Positions 1-7,045 are shown, numbered from the stretch's first letter. The stretch is 11,993 bases of DNA from CAYRNC01 sp964425645 (GCA_964425645.1 CAYRNC010000054.1:1-11993); one strand, 5' to 3'. Numbers and translations: made by a program. The notes: a model not told the origin generated them from the letters alone.

Positions 1-58
1 AACTACGCCCCTTGTGGACTTTCACCACAGATTGACGGCATGCCCGTCATACAAGTAA
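1..58 (-). mobile_element. Probable 5' end of a group II intron (partial, runs off window)
   Basis: Read on the minus strand, this stretch holds two compact helices. TGACGG/CCGTCA pairs (44-49 with 33-38) around a 5-nt loop, and TGTGG/CCACA pairs (25-29 with 13-17) around the loop TGAAAGT. An outer CTTG/CAAG helix (52-55 with 11-14) encloses both. The string GGTGAAAGTCC followed by GGGCGTAGTT is, from memory, characteristic of the start of domain I in bacterial group II introns. Its position immediately after a rho-independent terminator matches the known target preference of class C introns. The apparent first bases (GTTAC) do not match the usual GTGYG start, so the exact boundary is uncertain. 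The reverse-transcriptase ORF and the 3' domains would lie outside the window. Confidence 0.5.
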
Positions 59-59
59 C

Positions 60-86
60 AAAAACCCCGTCATTTGACAGGGTTTT
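60..86 (-). terminator. Rho-independent terminator of the tRNA-Arg gene
   Basis: On the minus strand, AAAACCCTGTCA pairs with TGACGGGGTTTT (11 Watson-Crick pairs and one T-G wobble around a 2-nt AA turn, or an opened 4-nt loop). A run of five T follows at once. It starts 2 nt after the encoded CCA of the tRNA, as expected for a tRNA transcript terminator. Confidence 0.85.
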
Positions 87-88
87 CA

Positions 89-165
89 TGGCACGCCAGG
101 AGGGATTCGAACCCCCGACCTACTGATTCGTAGTCAGGCACTCTATCCAGCTGAGCTACTGGCGC
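89..165 (-). tRNA. tRNA-Arg (anticodon ACG)
   Basis: The minus strand folds into a full 77-nt cloverleaf. It has acceptor GCGCCAG/CTGGCGT, D-stem GCTC/GAGT, anticodon loop CTACGAA with anticodon ACG, T-arm GGGGG-TTCGAAT-CCCTC, discriminator G and an encoded CCA. ACG is read as ICG after adenosine deamination, decoding CGU, CGC and CGA arginine codons. Two irregularities are visible: the first acceptor pair is a G-U wobble, and the outermost anticodon-stem pair (27-43) is a C-U mismatch. Neither prevents folding. Confidence 0.97.
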
Positions 166-172
166 ATATAGA

Positions 173-186
173 TGCCTTTGCAGGCA
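173..186 (-). other. Small stem-loop in the pre-tRNA 5' leader
   Basis: The minus strand reads TGCCT-GCAA-AGGCA, a 5-bp stem closed by a GNRA-type GCAA loop. It lies between the predicted transcription start (about 188) and the mature tRNA 5' end (165). It may cap the leader that RNase P removes. This could also be chance. Confidence 0.35.
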
Positions 187-194
187 CGCTATAA

Positions 195-224
195 ATTATA
201 CAATAATCGGATCGGATTTGTAAA
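195..224 (-). promoter_or_regulatory. Sigma-A type promoter of the tRNA-Arg gene
   Basis: On the minus strand a TTTACA -35 (219-224) and a perfect TATAAT -10 (195-200) are separated by 18 nt. The predicted start is near 188, giving a leader of about 22 nt before the tRNA. Confidence 0.8.
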
Positions 225-304
225 GCCTTTTGGAGCTTTCATTTTTAAATTTGTTGCCGCCCTTTACCCATTTCAGGGGAAGAAGTGTATTTTTAGTATT
301 AATT

Positions 305-313
305 TGATATAAT
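305..313 (+). promoter_or_regulatory. Extended -10 promoter of the DUF1847 gene
   Basis: TGATATAAT is a perfect extended -10 (TGnTATAAT). The expected -35 position (about 285-290, GTGTAT) is poor, which extended -10 promoters tolerate, and the upstream bases are A/T rich. The start would be near 320, giving a 5' leader of about 45 nt. An ATG at 315 lies at the -10 itself and would precede the predicted transcript start, supporting the downstream start at 366. Confidence 0.6.
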
Positions 314-349
314 TATGGTAATATCGAAAACAAATTGTCTTTATAATGC

Positions 350-357
350 GGAGGAGG
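350..357 (+). promoter_or_regulatory. Ribosome binding site that fixes the DUF1847 start
   Basis: GGAGGAGG sits 8 nt before the ATG at 366. The in-frame ATG at 315 has no comparable site upstream, so this element decides the start. Confidence 0.85.
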
Positions 358-365
358 ATAGCTAT

Positions 366-1013
366 ATGTATACATGCGGCCATTGCACTAAGAAAGCGTG
401 CGAAACTGGGGAAATGGAAAACACACCGTTGAATTGCCCTTGCAGGGATTCTGAATTACGTAATATAAGCAAGGAAAAATACCAGGACGACTCGAATAAA
501 CAAATAGCGTTGCAGGCATGCAGAACCGAATATGAGGGCTACTGCAACCGCACAAGGATTGAAGAGATTATGGAATTTGCCGAACATATGGGATTCAGCA
601 AACTGGGCATAGCCCACTGTGTAGGATTTGTAAAGGAAGCAGGCCTTGCATCAAGCATCTTTAAAGCCAACGGATTTCAAGTCGATACAATATCCTGCAA
701 ATGCTCAATGATTCCTAAAGAGGAAATGGGTATGCAGCAATGGAAGCTGGAATCGGGATTTGACGGGATATGCAATCCGATAGGACAGGCTTACGCTTTG
801 GAAAAAGCAGGTTGCCAACTGGCGGTAATCATGGGCCTATGCGTTGGACATGATACCCTTTTCATAAAGCACTGCAAACTTCCTGTTACATATCTGGCAG
901 TAAAGGATAGAGTGATGGGTCATAATCCTTTGGCCGCCATCTATCTTTCAGAGGGCTATTATCACGATCGTCTGTATCCGCCCACAAGGAAAAAGGGAAT
1001 GATAAATGATTGA
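366..1013 (+). CDS. DUF1847 family cysteine-rich putative metal-binding protein
   Basis: This is a 215-residue protein with no signal peptide or membrane segment, so it is probably cytosolic. The N-terminus carries a cysteine cluster: CGHC (C4, C7), C12, and CPC (C24, C26). The body contains the phrases GIAHCVGF, SCKCSM, GICNPIGQA and GLCVGHDTLF, which I recognise as the DUF1847 family. Many conserved cysteines and histidines suggest bound metal or an Fe-S cluster, but the biochemical role of the family is not established. The start at 366 is chosen for its GGAGGAGG site; an upstream in-frame ATG at 315 overlaps the -10 box. The gene has its own promoter, is divergent from the tRNA and converges on the long minus-strand operon. 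It appears functionally independent of that operon. Family assignment is confident; function is unknown. Confidence 0.85.
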   Translation: MYTCGHCTKKACETGEMENTPLNCPCRDSELRNISKEKYQDDSNKQIALQACRTEYEGYCNRTRIEEIMEFAEHMGFSKLGIAHCVGFVKEAGLASSIFKANGFQVDTISCKCSMIPKEEMGMQQWKLESGFDGICNPIGQAYALEKAGCQLAVIMGLCVGHDTLFIKHCKLPVTYLAVKDRVMGHNPLAAIYLSEGYYHDRLYPPTRKKGMIND

Positions 1014-1018
1014 ACACA

Positions 1019-2401
1019 TCAATAAACAGGCAATTTATGCAACAGTATTGTAAAAATGATCATGCCCAATAAAGCAAAAGGGTATGTGGCGCCGTAACCC
1101 GCGGCAGGATCATCACTGTCCAAAGCATCTATAGCGGCGCCAAGTCCCGGGGTAGAGGTCATACCGCCACAAACCGCCCCCGCCAACATAACCCAATTCA
1201 GCTTAAACACATAACGGCCTACGAGGAAACCCGCTAAAATAGAGAACATACCTATTGCCAACGAGGCTACCGCCAGTATTGCACCCGATTTTATCAGAGT
1301 ATCGAAGGCCATAAAACCGTACTTTAACCCCACCACAGCAAGGAAGAACGCCAGACCTATTTCCCTTATAAGTGAAAGCATTTTGGGATCCATTCTGAAT
1401 GTGAGAGGGCCAATTTTCCCTACATAGCCCAATACCAGCCCTATTATCAAGACTCCGCCTGTAGCTCCTAAACTGAAATAACCTAAAGGACCCATATAAA
1501 TCTCAACACTGCCCGCAAGGTATCCTGCAATGCATGTGAGTACAAAAGAAACAAGACTGAATCTGCTGCCTGGAACAGATGCCATAACCGAAGAACCGCC
1601 CGCTTTACGCATCTCCATCATATACCATCGCTTTTCTTTTTCTATATCCATTTTAAATAAAGCGGGAAGAAAATTCACCGCAAGAATAACTGCAATTACA
1701 CCAAACGGATAACCTATAGCATGCCCTACTCCGATACCGGCTTCTGCATTATTGACATACGTTTTTCTTTGCTTTTCATCTAAAGCCGCTGTATTTTCCG
1801 GGTTCAGAGTGCCCGTGGTATCTATCAGGGATAAAATTTTTTCTTTTTTATCCTCATCATAAAATGAATAGTTGCTTACATAGCCCTCTGCATGGTTTCT
1901 GCCTGTTTCAAGTGCGGCCCCAAGTCCAGGTGAACTGGTTAACGCACCGGTATAGACCCCGGTAATTTCATAGGGATTTGTATCGGAAATAAACAATGTC
2001 GCTCCGAACGTAGATGCTGCACCTGTCAATGTTATCAACATGCCTAACGCAACAAATTTCACTCCGTATTTTTTTAAGACAAAGCCCATATCTTTTGCGG
2101 CTAGCAAACCTACCGCCGCTACGAAAAAAATCAAGGATGCATTGAAAAAATAAGGGTGGATGACACCGTTTCCGACCATTGTTACCGCAGCATCATAGCC
2201 CGGAGAGCCTTTTCCCTCCCCTATTATGTTCATGCCGAACCTATATATCGCCCATCCTGTCAACAGACCGGTAAACAAGGTGCCGGAAACACCTAAACCG
2301 AACCTTTTTATTTTGATTTTGCCAAACAATAATCCGGTAGATACGGTAAAAAACATCAAAATAAAAGGGTCCATTATTATACTCGGAATATCGAATCTCA
2401 T
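1019..2401 (-). CDS. AspT/YidE/YbjL-type duplicated membrane transporter
   Basis: This 460-residue polytopic membrane protein is built from two similar halves. Each half carries a signature: GALTSSPGLGAALE (152-165) and CGGMTSTPGLGAAID (411-425). Each signature is followed by a YPF motif (231-233 and 440-442). This internal duplication defines the aspartate:alanine exchanger family (AspT, YidE, YbjL), inner-membrane antiporters or permeases for small amino and carboxylic acids. Typical members are about 530-560 residues and carry RCK_C (TrkA_C) domains between the halves. Here that region is only a hydrophilic stretch of about 50 residues (roughly 175-225), so the regulatory domains appear absent. 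The ATG at 2401 is preferred because GGGAGGG lies 4 nt upstream. A more distal in-frame ATG at 2422 lacks a ribosome site. It is the last gene of the operon, 89 nt after the DASS permease. The substrate is unknown; exchange or export of a pathway product is a guess. Confidence 0.82.
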   Translation of the reverse strand: MRFDIPSIIMDPFILMFFTVSTGLLFGKIKIKRFGLGVSGTLFTGLLTGWAIYRFGMNIIGEGKGSPGYDAAVTMVGNGVIHPYFFNASLIFFVAAVGLLAAKDMGFVLKKYGVKFVALGMLITLTGAASTFGATLFISDTNPYEITGVYTGALTSSPGLGAALETGRNHAEGYVSNYSFYDEDKKEKILSLIDTTGTLNPENTAALDEKQRKTYVNNAEAGIGVGHAIGYPFGVIAVILAVNFLPALFKMDIEKEKRWYMMEMRKAGGSSVMASVPGSRFSLVSFVLTCIAGYLAGSVEIYMGPLGYFSLGATGGVLIIGLVLGYVGKIGPLTFRMDPKMLSLIREIGLAFFLAVVGLKYGFMAFDTLIKSGAILAVASLAIGMFSILAGFLVGRYVFKLNWVMLAGAVCGGMTSTPGLGAAIDALDSDDPAAGYGATYPFALLGMIIFTILLHKLPVY

Positions 2402-2405
2402 ACTA

Positions 2406-2474
2406 CCCTCCCGAATCTGCATTTAATCTTATATAAATGCCGACCTCAATCAATACTACTCCAATCCGGGAGAA
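2406..2474 (-). promoter_or_regulatory. Possible RNA stem sequestering the ribosome site of the last operon gene
   Basis: In the minus-strand transcript, TTCTCCCGGAT (2474-2464) can pair with ATTCGGGAGGG (2416-2406). That gives eleven consecutive pairs, eight of them Watson-Crick and three G-U, across a 47-nt loop. The second arm contains the Shine-Dalgarno sequence of the AspT-like gene. The first arm starts 16 nt past the stop codon of the DASS permease gene. Pairing could lower translation of the last gene or tie it to translation of the preceding one. This is seen by eye only; no folding energy was computed. Confidence 0.35.
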
Positions 2475-2490
2475 TATGCACGTATTTTTG

Positions 2491-3879
2491 TTAATAGCCT
2501 AATAAACCACCCGCAAAATTACCCCAAAAAGCGAGCATGATAACGATAGCAGTGCTGACTATAATACCTGCCTTGAACATATCCCACATCGTATAGTGAT
2601 TTTTTGTATACGTAATTAAAGGAACTGCATCAAGGGGAAGAAGTAGGCACATTCCTGCCATGAAGCTGAGCGTTATAATAAAAGTTACGGGACTGTGTGA
2701 CATAGCCTCGGCCAAATCGATCAAGGGCTGGGCGCCTACAGCGACAATAGCGGGTCCTATCGGTAAAACTAAGTGAATCAGATTCAAAAACATTCCGATC
2801 AATGCTATAAGGGGAATCATGCCCATATCGAGCAGCCCCGTCACCGCTTCGTTCATGAACCAGCTGCTTACCCCCGTCGCGGTTACGGCAGACCCGATTG
2901 AAGAAACGCCCCCTATCATGATTACCGCATCCCAGCTTACCCCTTTCATAAAGCTGTCCCAGTTTAATATGTCAATTCCCGGGATAAACATAATTATGAG
3001 ACCTGCCAATGCGACTATTGTGATATTAAAAGCAGGAACCCACGTACCCGCTATCCAAAATCCCATCATAAACATAAGTATGATTACTAATTTTTTTTCC
3101 TTACCTGTAAACGGTTTATCTATTCTCGTCTTACCGATGATTATCTCCACGGATTCTTTGCCGATCTCCATCGGCTTGAATAATTTCATCAGCACAAAAA
3201 CGGTAAAAGGAACCGAGAGAATTACTATCGGCACCCCGTACAGCATCCACTCTAAAAATGAAATTGAGGTTCCGGTTGCAGATTCCAAGAGATCCAAAGC
3301 CAAAATATTTACTGAACTTCCCGCAGGAGTGGTAAGCCCTCCGATCATAGCCCCAAAAGGTATGGCTATCATCAAGGTTTTTGTCAGGCCTTCCTTTCTC
3401 GGCCCTTCCTCCAAAGGCTCAAGCATCCCTAAAGCAAACCCCATAAACACCGCACATGACGGCACGTTAGATATAAATGCGGACAGCAGCGCAACAGACG
3501 ATGTCATGGCGAGCACCACTTTAAATGCACTTCCTCCCGTCCTTCTTAACAAAAAGTTAGCCATGCGATTAATAAATGTAGTATTCATGACAGCTATCGA
3601 CAAGCCGTAGGAAGCGATGACGAAAAAGAATACTGAATTGATAAAGTTTGTGAAAGCAACACCGGGCGAGGCTATCCCGTAAACAGGCTGCAAAGCTATC
3701 AGCGCCAGAGCCGTTACGGCAATAGGGATGGCTTCTGTCACCCACAACATCAATGCCGCCAAAAGCAGTCCAAGAGTTTTAACTCCTTCCGGCGACAGAC
3801 CTTCAGGTGAAGGAATAAACCATATACTGATCAGTATCACTGCTGCGCCAGCCAGCCCAATTCTCTGTTTTCTGTTCAT
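2491..3879 (-). CDS. SLC13/DASS family anion (dicarboxylate-type) permease
   Basis: This 462-residue integral membrane protein has about a dozen hydrophobic segments. It matches the divalent anion:sodium symporter family: LWVTEAIPIAVTAL near residues 45-59, the first hairpin motif SNVPSCAVF at 138-146, GGLTTPAGSSVNI at 180-192, and a second-repeat equivalent near LPIGPAIVAVGAQP at 372-385. Characterised members move C4 dicarboxylates, citrate or sulfate with sodium. The usual SNT at the substrate and sodium site reads SNV here, so specificity may differ. The start at 3879 is chosen for AAGGAG about 11 nt upstream. A longer reading frame back to a TTG at 3921 has no ribosome site and falls in an inverted repeat. 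The gene lies 114 nt after the saccharopine-dehydrogenase-like gene and before the AspT-like carrier. Family is confident; the substrate is not. Confidence 0.88.
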   Translation of the reverse strand: MNRKQRIGLAGAAVILISIWFIPSPEGLSPEGVKTLGLLLAALMLWVTEAIPIAVTALALIALQPVYGIASPGVAFTNFINSVFFFVIASYGLSIAVMNTTFINRMANFLLRRTGGSAFKVVLAMTSSVALLSAFISNVPSCAVFMGFALGMLEPLEEGPRKEGLTKTLMIAIPFGAMIGGLTTPAGSSVNILALDLLESATGTSISFLEWMLYGVPIVILSVPFTVFVLMKLFKPMEIGKESVEIIIGKTRIDKPFTGKEKKLVIILMFMMGFWIAGTWVPAFNITIVALAGLIIMFIPGIDILNWDSFMKGVSWDAVIMIGGVSSIGSAVTATGVSSWFMNEAVTGLLDMGMIPLIALIGMFLNLIHLVLPIGPAIVAVGAQPLIDLAEAMSHSPVTFIITLSFMAGMCLLLPLDAVPLITYTKNHYTMWDMFKAGIIVSTAIVIMLAFWGNFAGGLLGY

Positions 3880-3912
3880 ATAAAGCAATTCTCCTTCAAG
3901 ATTAACAATATA

Positions 3913-3956
3913 ATGCGCCAAACAGGAGGAATGTGTCTCGCCCGTGTTTGGCGCAT
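3913..3956. repeat. Perfect 12-bp inverted repeat upstream of the DASS permease gene
   Basis: ATGCGCCAAACA (3913-3924) is repeated exactly in inverse orientation at 3945-3956 with a 20-nt spacer. The half-site centres are 32 nt apart, about three helical turns. There is no T run after either arm, so this is not a standard terminator. It could be an operator for a dimeric regulator or an mRNA stem-loop in the 114-nt gap before the permease. Confidence 0.6.
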
Positions 3957-3993
3957 ATATGGAATCAGCTAGTCCTTATTCAAATATGACCGA

Positions 3994-5187
3994 CTACATC
4001 TGTACGGGCTGACACCTTTCGATGCTGACATCGATTCCAAGGTCGATTACTTCTTTCATATATTTATCTGCAGATAGACAATCCTGAGGGAAAAGCACTC
4101 CTTTTTCTTTTGCCATGTTCCTTCCCAGCATTACTACGCCGATGGCGGCATAGAGCCCTGTGCGGTAAGAGCTGTAAATGCCTTTGCTCCTCATTTTATC
4201 TGTCAGTTCAGAAGTAGCATATTCGGTAACTTTGTAATTAACGGGCTCTCCGTTTTCAATACCTTTTACAAAAGCGATCATATGTCCGCGGAAATCAGGT
4301 TCATTTTTACTTTCCTTCGGCAACGCATCAATGGAAGCCAAAAGCACATCCCTTGGGCAGATCTCCTCCCCGTTAAATACAATTCTGTTATCAGGATGGG
4401 CTAGCCCCAAAGACGCAATAAATTTCAGTTTTTTCTCAAAATCCTCTTCAAATCCGATCTTCCAGGATGCGTTTTTCAGTCCCTTCTTTGACCATGAATG
4501 GACAAACATTTCCACCTCGGGATGGATGGTGATACCTACCTCCCCACCCCCTGCCGGCGGCAGAAACTCTACATATTCTTTAAATGAGCGGGCGGGGTGC
4601 CACTCAATTTCCCCATCTATAAGTATCGGAGCATCCATAGAGGCTTCATCTAATATCCCTTCAAGGGAATACCCCCAATGCAAGGGGCGGCTGTGTTCAG
4701 AATGGGGAATCATATTTTTGCAGATATCTTTAACTTCGATTGTATCGACGCTGTCCATTTTCTCGATCACCACTGCGGGCATCATGCAGGACATGCCGGG
4801 AGCAGTACCTAAGCCCACCATAGCGGTTTTACCGATCTTTATAAAATCTTCATGCATCTTCATCTGATCCCAATGTGCATTTCCCCCAAGATCAACATAA
4901 TTCGTTTTTGCCTTCAATGCTGCAGTGGTTACACTGAGACAGGTTGACAGGTACGCAGCGTTATAGATAACATCTGCACCGAGAAAAGCCTTGGTACAGG
5001 CATCGATATCCATCAAATCCAGAACCATACCCTTTACTCTGTCATCTTTGTACCAGGCAACTGCCTCATCAACCTTTTCCTTATTTCTTCCTGTTATAAT
5101 TATTTCCTTTACGTCTTTCTGTTCTAAAAAATAGACTATTCCCGGTTTGGCCATTGCGCCTGTACCACCTGTTATAACGATTTTCAT
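3994..5187 (-). CDS. Saccharopine-dehydrogenase-like NAD(P)-dependent oxidoreductase
   Basis: This 397-residue cytosolic protein opens directly with a Rossmann nucleotide-binding strand, MKIVITGGTGAMAKPG (GGTGAM at 7-12). It continues with the family-typical ADVIYNAAY (71-79), NYVDLGGN (96-103) and GLGTAPGMSCMMP (125-137), the last resembling the GxGxxPG turn of saccharopine dehydrogenases. Members oxidise or reduce secondary amines and amino or imino acids with NAD(P). Some bacterial relatives act on carboxynorspermidine or have no known role. The start is supported by GGAGGTG 5 nt upstream of the ATG. The gene follows dctM by 44 nt and precedes the DASS permease, so it probably acts on the imported compound or a derivative. 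I cannot assign a substrate; lysine metabolism should not be assumed from the family name. Confidence 0.82.
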   Translation of the reverse strand: MKIVITGGTGAMAKPGIVYFLEQKDVKEIIITGRNKEKVDEAVAWYKDDRVKGMVLDLMDIDACTKAFLGADVIYNAAYLSTCLSVTTAALKAKTNYVDLGGNAHWDQMKMHEDFIKIGKTAMVGLGTAPGMSCMMPAVVIEKMDSVDTIEVKDICKNMIPHSEHSRPLHWGYSLEGILDEASMDAPILIDGEIEWHPARSFKEYVEFLPPAGGGEVGITIHPEVEMFVHSWSKKGLKNASWKIGFEEDFEKKLKFIASLGLAHPDNRIVFNGEEICPRDVLLASIDALPKESKNEPDFRGHMIAFVKGIENGEPVNYKVTEYATSELTDKMRSKGIYSSYRTGLYAAIGVVMLGRNMAKEKGVLFPQDCLSADKYMKEVIDLGIDVSIERCQPVQM

Positions 5188-5231
5188 AATAGCACCTCCA
5201 TGTTATGATTGTATATTGAAAGTTAAACTTA

Positions 5232-6545
5232 TTAACTGAATAATAAATTGGGCAGCCATAGTACTATCTGCGGGAAAATCATGATCAGTATCAAAGCTGT
5301 AGCCTGTATACACACATAGGGAATGACCGACAAATAAATATCTTTAAGAGTGATTTCTGGCGGGGCCACAGACCTGATGTAGAACAAATTGTAGCCAAAC
5401 GGCGGCGTAAGATATGCCATCTGCATATTTACTACATAAAGAATAGCGAACCAGACGGGATCAAATCCCAGGCTGGTGATAAGCGGTATATACACCGGCA
5501 TGGTAATAAACAAAATCGCACCATCATCCAAGAACATTCCCAAAATGAAGAAGCTCAACTGAATAAATACTATTACTATCCAAGGATTTATCCCGGCATT
5601 TGCAACAACGTTTTGAATCAAACTAGATGCCCCAAGGGCTGTATACACTTTACTGAATACCGAGGCTGCAATGACAATCCATGCTATCATTCCTGTAATT
5701 CTAAATGTTGTGAGCATTGAATTTTTAAACATGGGCCAGGTTAAGCGCCTCTTTATTACAGCGGCTAAAACAGCACCCAAAACACCTACTCCCGAGGCCT
5801 CCGTCGGCGAACAAACTCCTGTAAAAATACCGCCAAGCACCATAAAGATAACCAATAATGGTATGATGACACCTTTCAGAGATTTAATTTTTTCCTTTCT
5901 CGTAGCTCTTTGCTCAACAGGAATCGGCGGGCCCATGTCCTTATTGATCTGACAGCGAATTATAATGTATATGATATACATTACCGCAAGCATAAAACCC
6001 GGAATAACGCCTCCGGCAAACAGGCGGGCCAAAGAGGTACCGGAGATAAAAGAATAGCCCACCATGCAAATGCTTGGCGGTATCAGAAAACCGAGAGCAC
6101 CGCCTGCTTGGATTGTCCCGGTTATCAGCCTTTTATCATATCCCCTCTTCATCATAGGAGGAATAGCCATCAAACCCAAGGAAACAGTAGCTGCCGAGCT
6201 GACTCCGACCATGGCTGCAATTAATACACATACCAGGACACACCCTATGGCTAAACCGCCGCGCAGACCGCCGAACCATTTATATATGCAGTCGAATAAA
6301 TCTTCTGCAAAATTGGATTCCTGTAAAATACAGCCCATAAAAATGAAACAAGGCAGCGCCAATAATATAAAGCTTTGCAACAAACCGCTTGTTGAAAAAT
6401 ATGTAACAAATAATGCTTCAGGTCCCCATAAAACCAAGGCCGTAATCATACCGATCGAGCCTATTGCATACGCTATCGGCATACCAAATGCAAGCAAGAA
6501 TAGGGAGGCTCCAAACATTATTAATGTAACTGTCAGTGCACTCAT
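5232..6545 (-). CDS. dctM: TRAP transporter large permease subunit (DctM family)
   Basis: This 437-residue membrane protein is the ion-driven transport channel of a TRAP carrier, acting with DctQ and the binding protein. It is almost entirely hydrophobic. It has the family landmarks GMPIAYAIG (21-29), VGVSSAATVSLGLMAIPPM (113-131) and the long signature around GGALGFLIPPSICMVGYSFI (148-167), followed by LFAGGVIPG (175-183). The start at 6545 is fixed by GGGAGGCGG 5 nt upstream and by the start of recognisable similarity. An open frame further upstream to 6773 lies inside dctQ and has no family similarity. The ATG overlaps the dctQ stop codon in an ATGA arrangement, implying translational coupling of the two membrane subunits. 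The symbol denotes the family only; the substrate is not known to be a C4 dicarboxylate. Confidence 0.95.
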   Translation of the reverse strand: MSALTVTLIMFGASLFLLAFGMPIAYAIGSIGMITALVLWGPEALFVTYFSTSGLLQSFILLALPCFIFMGCILQESNFAEDLFDCIYKWFGGLRGGLAIGCVLVCVLIAAMVGVSSAATVSLGLMAIPPMMKRGYDKRLITGTIQAGGALGFLIPPSICMVGYSFISGTSLARLFAGGVIPGFMLAVMYIIYIIIRCQINKDMGPPIPVEQRATRKEKIKSLKGVIIPLLVIFMVLGGIFTGVCSPTEASGVGVLGAVLAAVIKRRLTWPMFKNSMLTTFRITGMIAWIVIAASVFSKVYTALGASSLIQNVVANAGINPWIVIVFIQLSFFILGMFLDDGAILFITMPVYIPLITSLGFDPVWFAILYVVNMQMAYLTPPFGYNLFYIRSVAPPEITLKDIYLSVIPYVCIQATALILIMIFPQIVLWLPNLLFS

Positions 6546-7045
6546 TGAAACCGCCTCCCTGTAAAGACACAATAAATATCCTCTAAAAACTTTGCCAATG
6601 CCTGAAGCATTAACGATATGACACCGATGGGAATAGCCATTTTCCACGGGAACGTATACGGCTCCCAGACCCCCCGTTGAGTTTCCAGCGTTATCAGTGA
6701 TTTCAGCCCGTATTTTGAAGATGCATATAACAGAGGTATAAAGAAGGCCAAGGCAACTAGAAATGTAACACAATCCGTTATAGCCTTACGGCGATCGGAC
6801 CATTTTGTATAAAACAGGTCCATTCTCACATGGGTCTTGGTCAAAGCTGCGTATCCGCCTCCCATAACCATATATACCGCATAGAAAATTGTGGCCAATG
6901 GATAGGCCCACACGGTCGGGCTGTTGAAAAAGTAACGGCAAATGACTTCTATGACCAGGATGCCTGCCATCGGAACGACAAACCAACAGAAAATTGAACT
7001 GATCCAGTCATTAAGCTTGCTGATGAAATTAATTATAGCACTCAT
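6542..7045 (-). CDS. dctQ: TRAP transporter small permease subunit (DctQ family)
   Basis: This is a 167-residue protein with four predicted membrane segments, the small subunit that pairs with DctM. Typical features are EVICRYFFNSP near 33-43 and the HVRMDLFY motif near 72-79. The glutamate often found after the conserved tryptophan is absent here; the text reads TVWAYPLA. The start at 7045 is preferred because GGGAG lies about 9 nt upstream and the hydrophobic N-terminus begins there. Eleven more in-frame codons reach back to 7078 without a better ribosome site. The gene lies 82 nt after dctP, with a strong hairpin between them, and overlaps dctM by 4 nt. Confidence 0.92.
   Translation of the reverse strand: MSAIINFISKLNDWISSIFCWFVVPMAGILVIEVICRYFFNSPTVWAYPLATIFYAVYMVMGGGYAALTKTHVRMDLFYTKWSDRRKAITDCVTFLVALAFFIPLLYASSKYGLKSLITLETQRGVWEPYTFPWKMAIPIGVISLMLQALAKFLEDIYCVFTGRRFQ

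Noticed and set aside
222..250. AAAGC/GCTTT hairpin followed by a T-rich run as a plus-strand terminator
   Set aside because: The stem has only 5 pairs, no plus-strand gene precedes it, and it overlaps the -35 box of the tRNA promoter.
315..365. Upstream ATG at 315 as the start of the DUF1847 gene
   Set aside because: It coincides with the -10 box of the likely promoter and lacks a ribosome site; the ATG at 366 has GGAGGAGG 8 nt upstream.
2819..3610. A 263-codon open frame on the plus strand opposite the DASS permease
   Set aside because: It is antisense to a well-supported membrane protein gene, has no ribosome site and no recognisable family, and its composition mirrors the hydrophobic codons of the real gene.
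3880..3921. Longer DASS permease beginning at a TTG (3921)
   Set aside because: There is no ribosome site, the start falls inside the inverted repeat arm, and the normal family N-terminus begins at the ATG at 3879.
3924..3972. Plus-strand mini-ORF after AGGAGGA at 3924-3930
   Set aside because: Spacing of the motif to the ATG is too short, the peptide is only about 13 residues, and the motif is explained by the loop of the inverted repeat.
6546..6773. Longer N-terminus of DctM
   Set aside because: The extra codons lie inside dctQ in another frame, show no TRAP similarity, and a strong ribosome site precedes the ATG at 6545.
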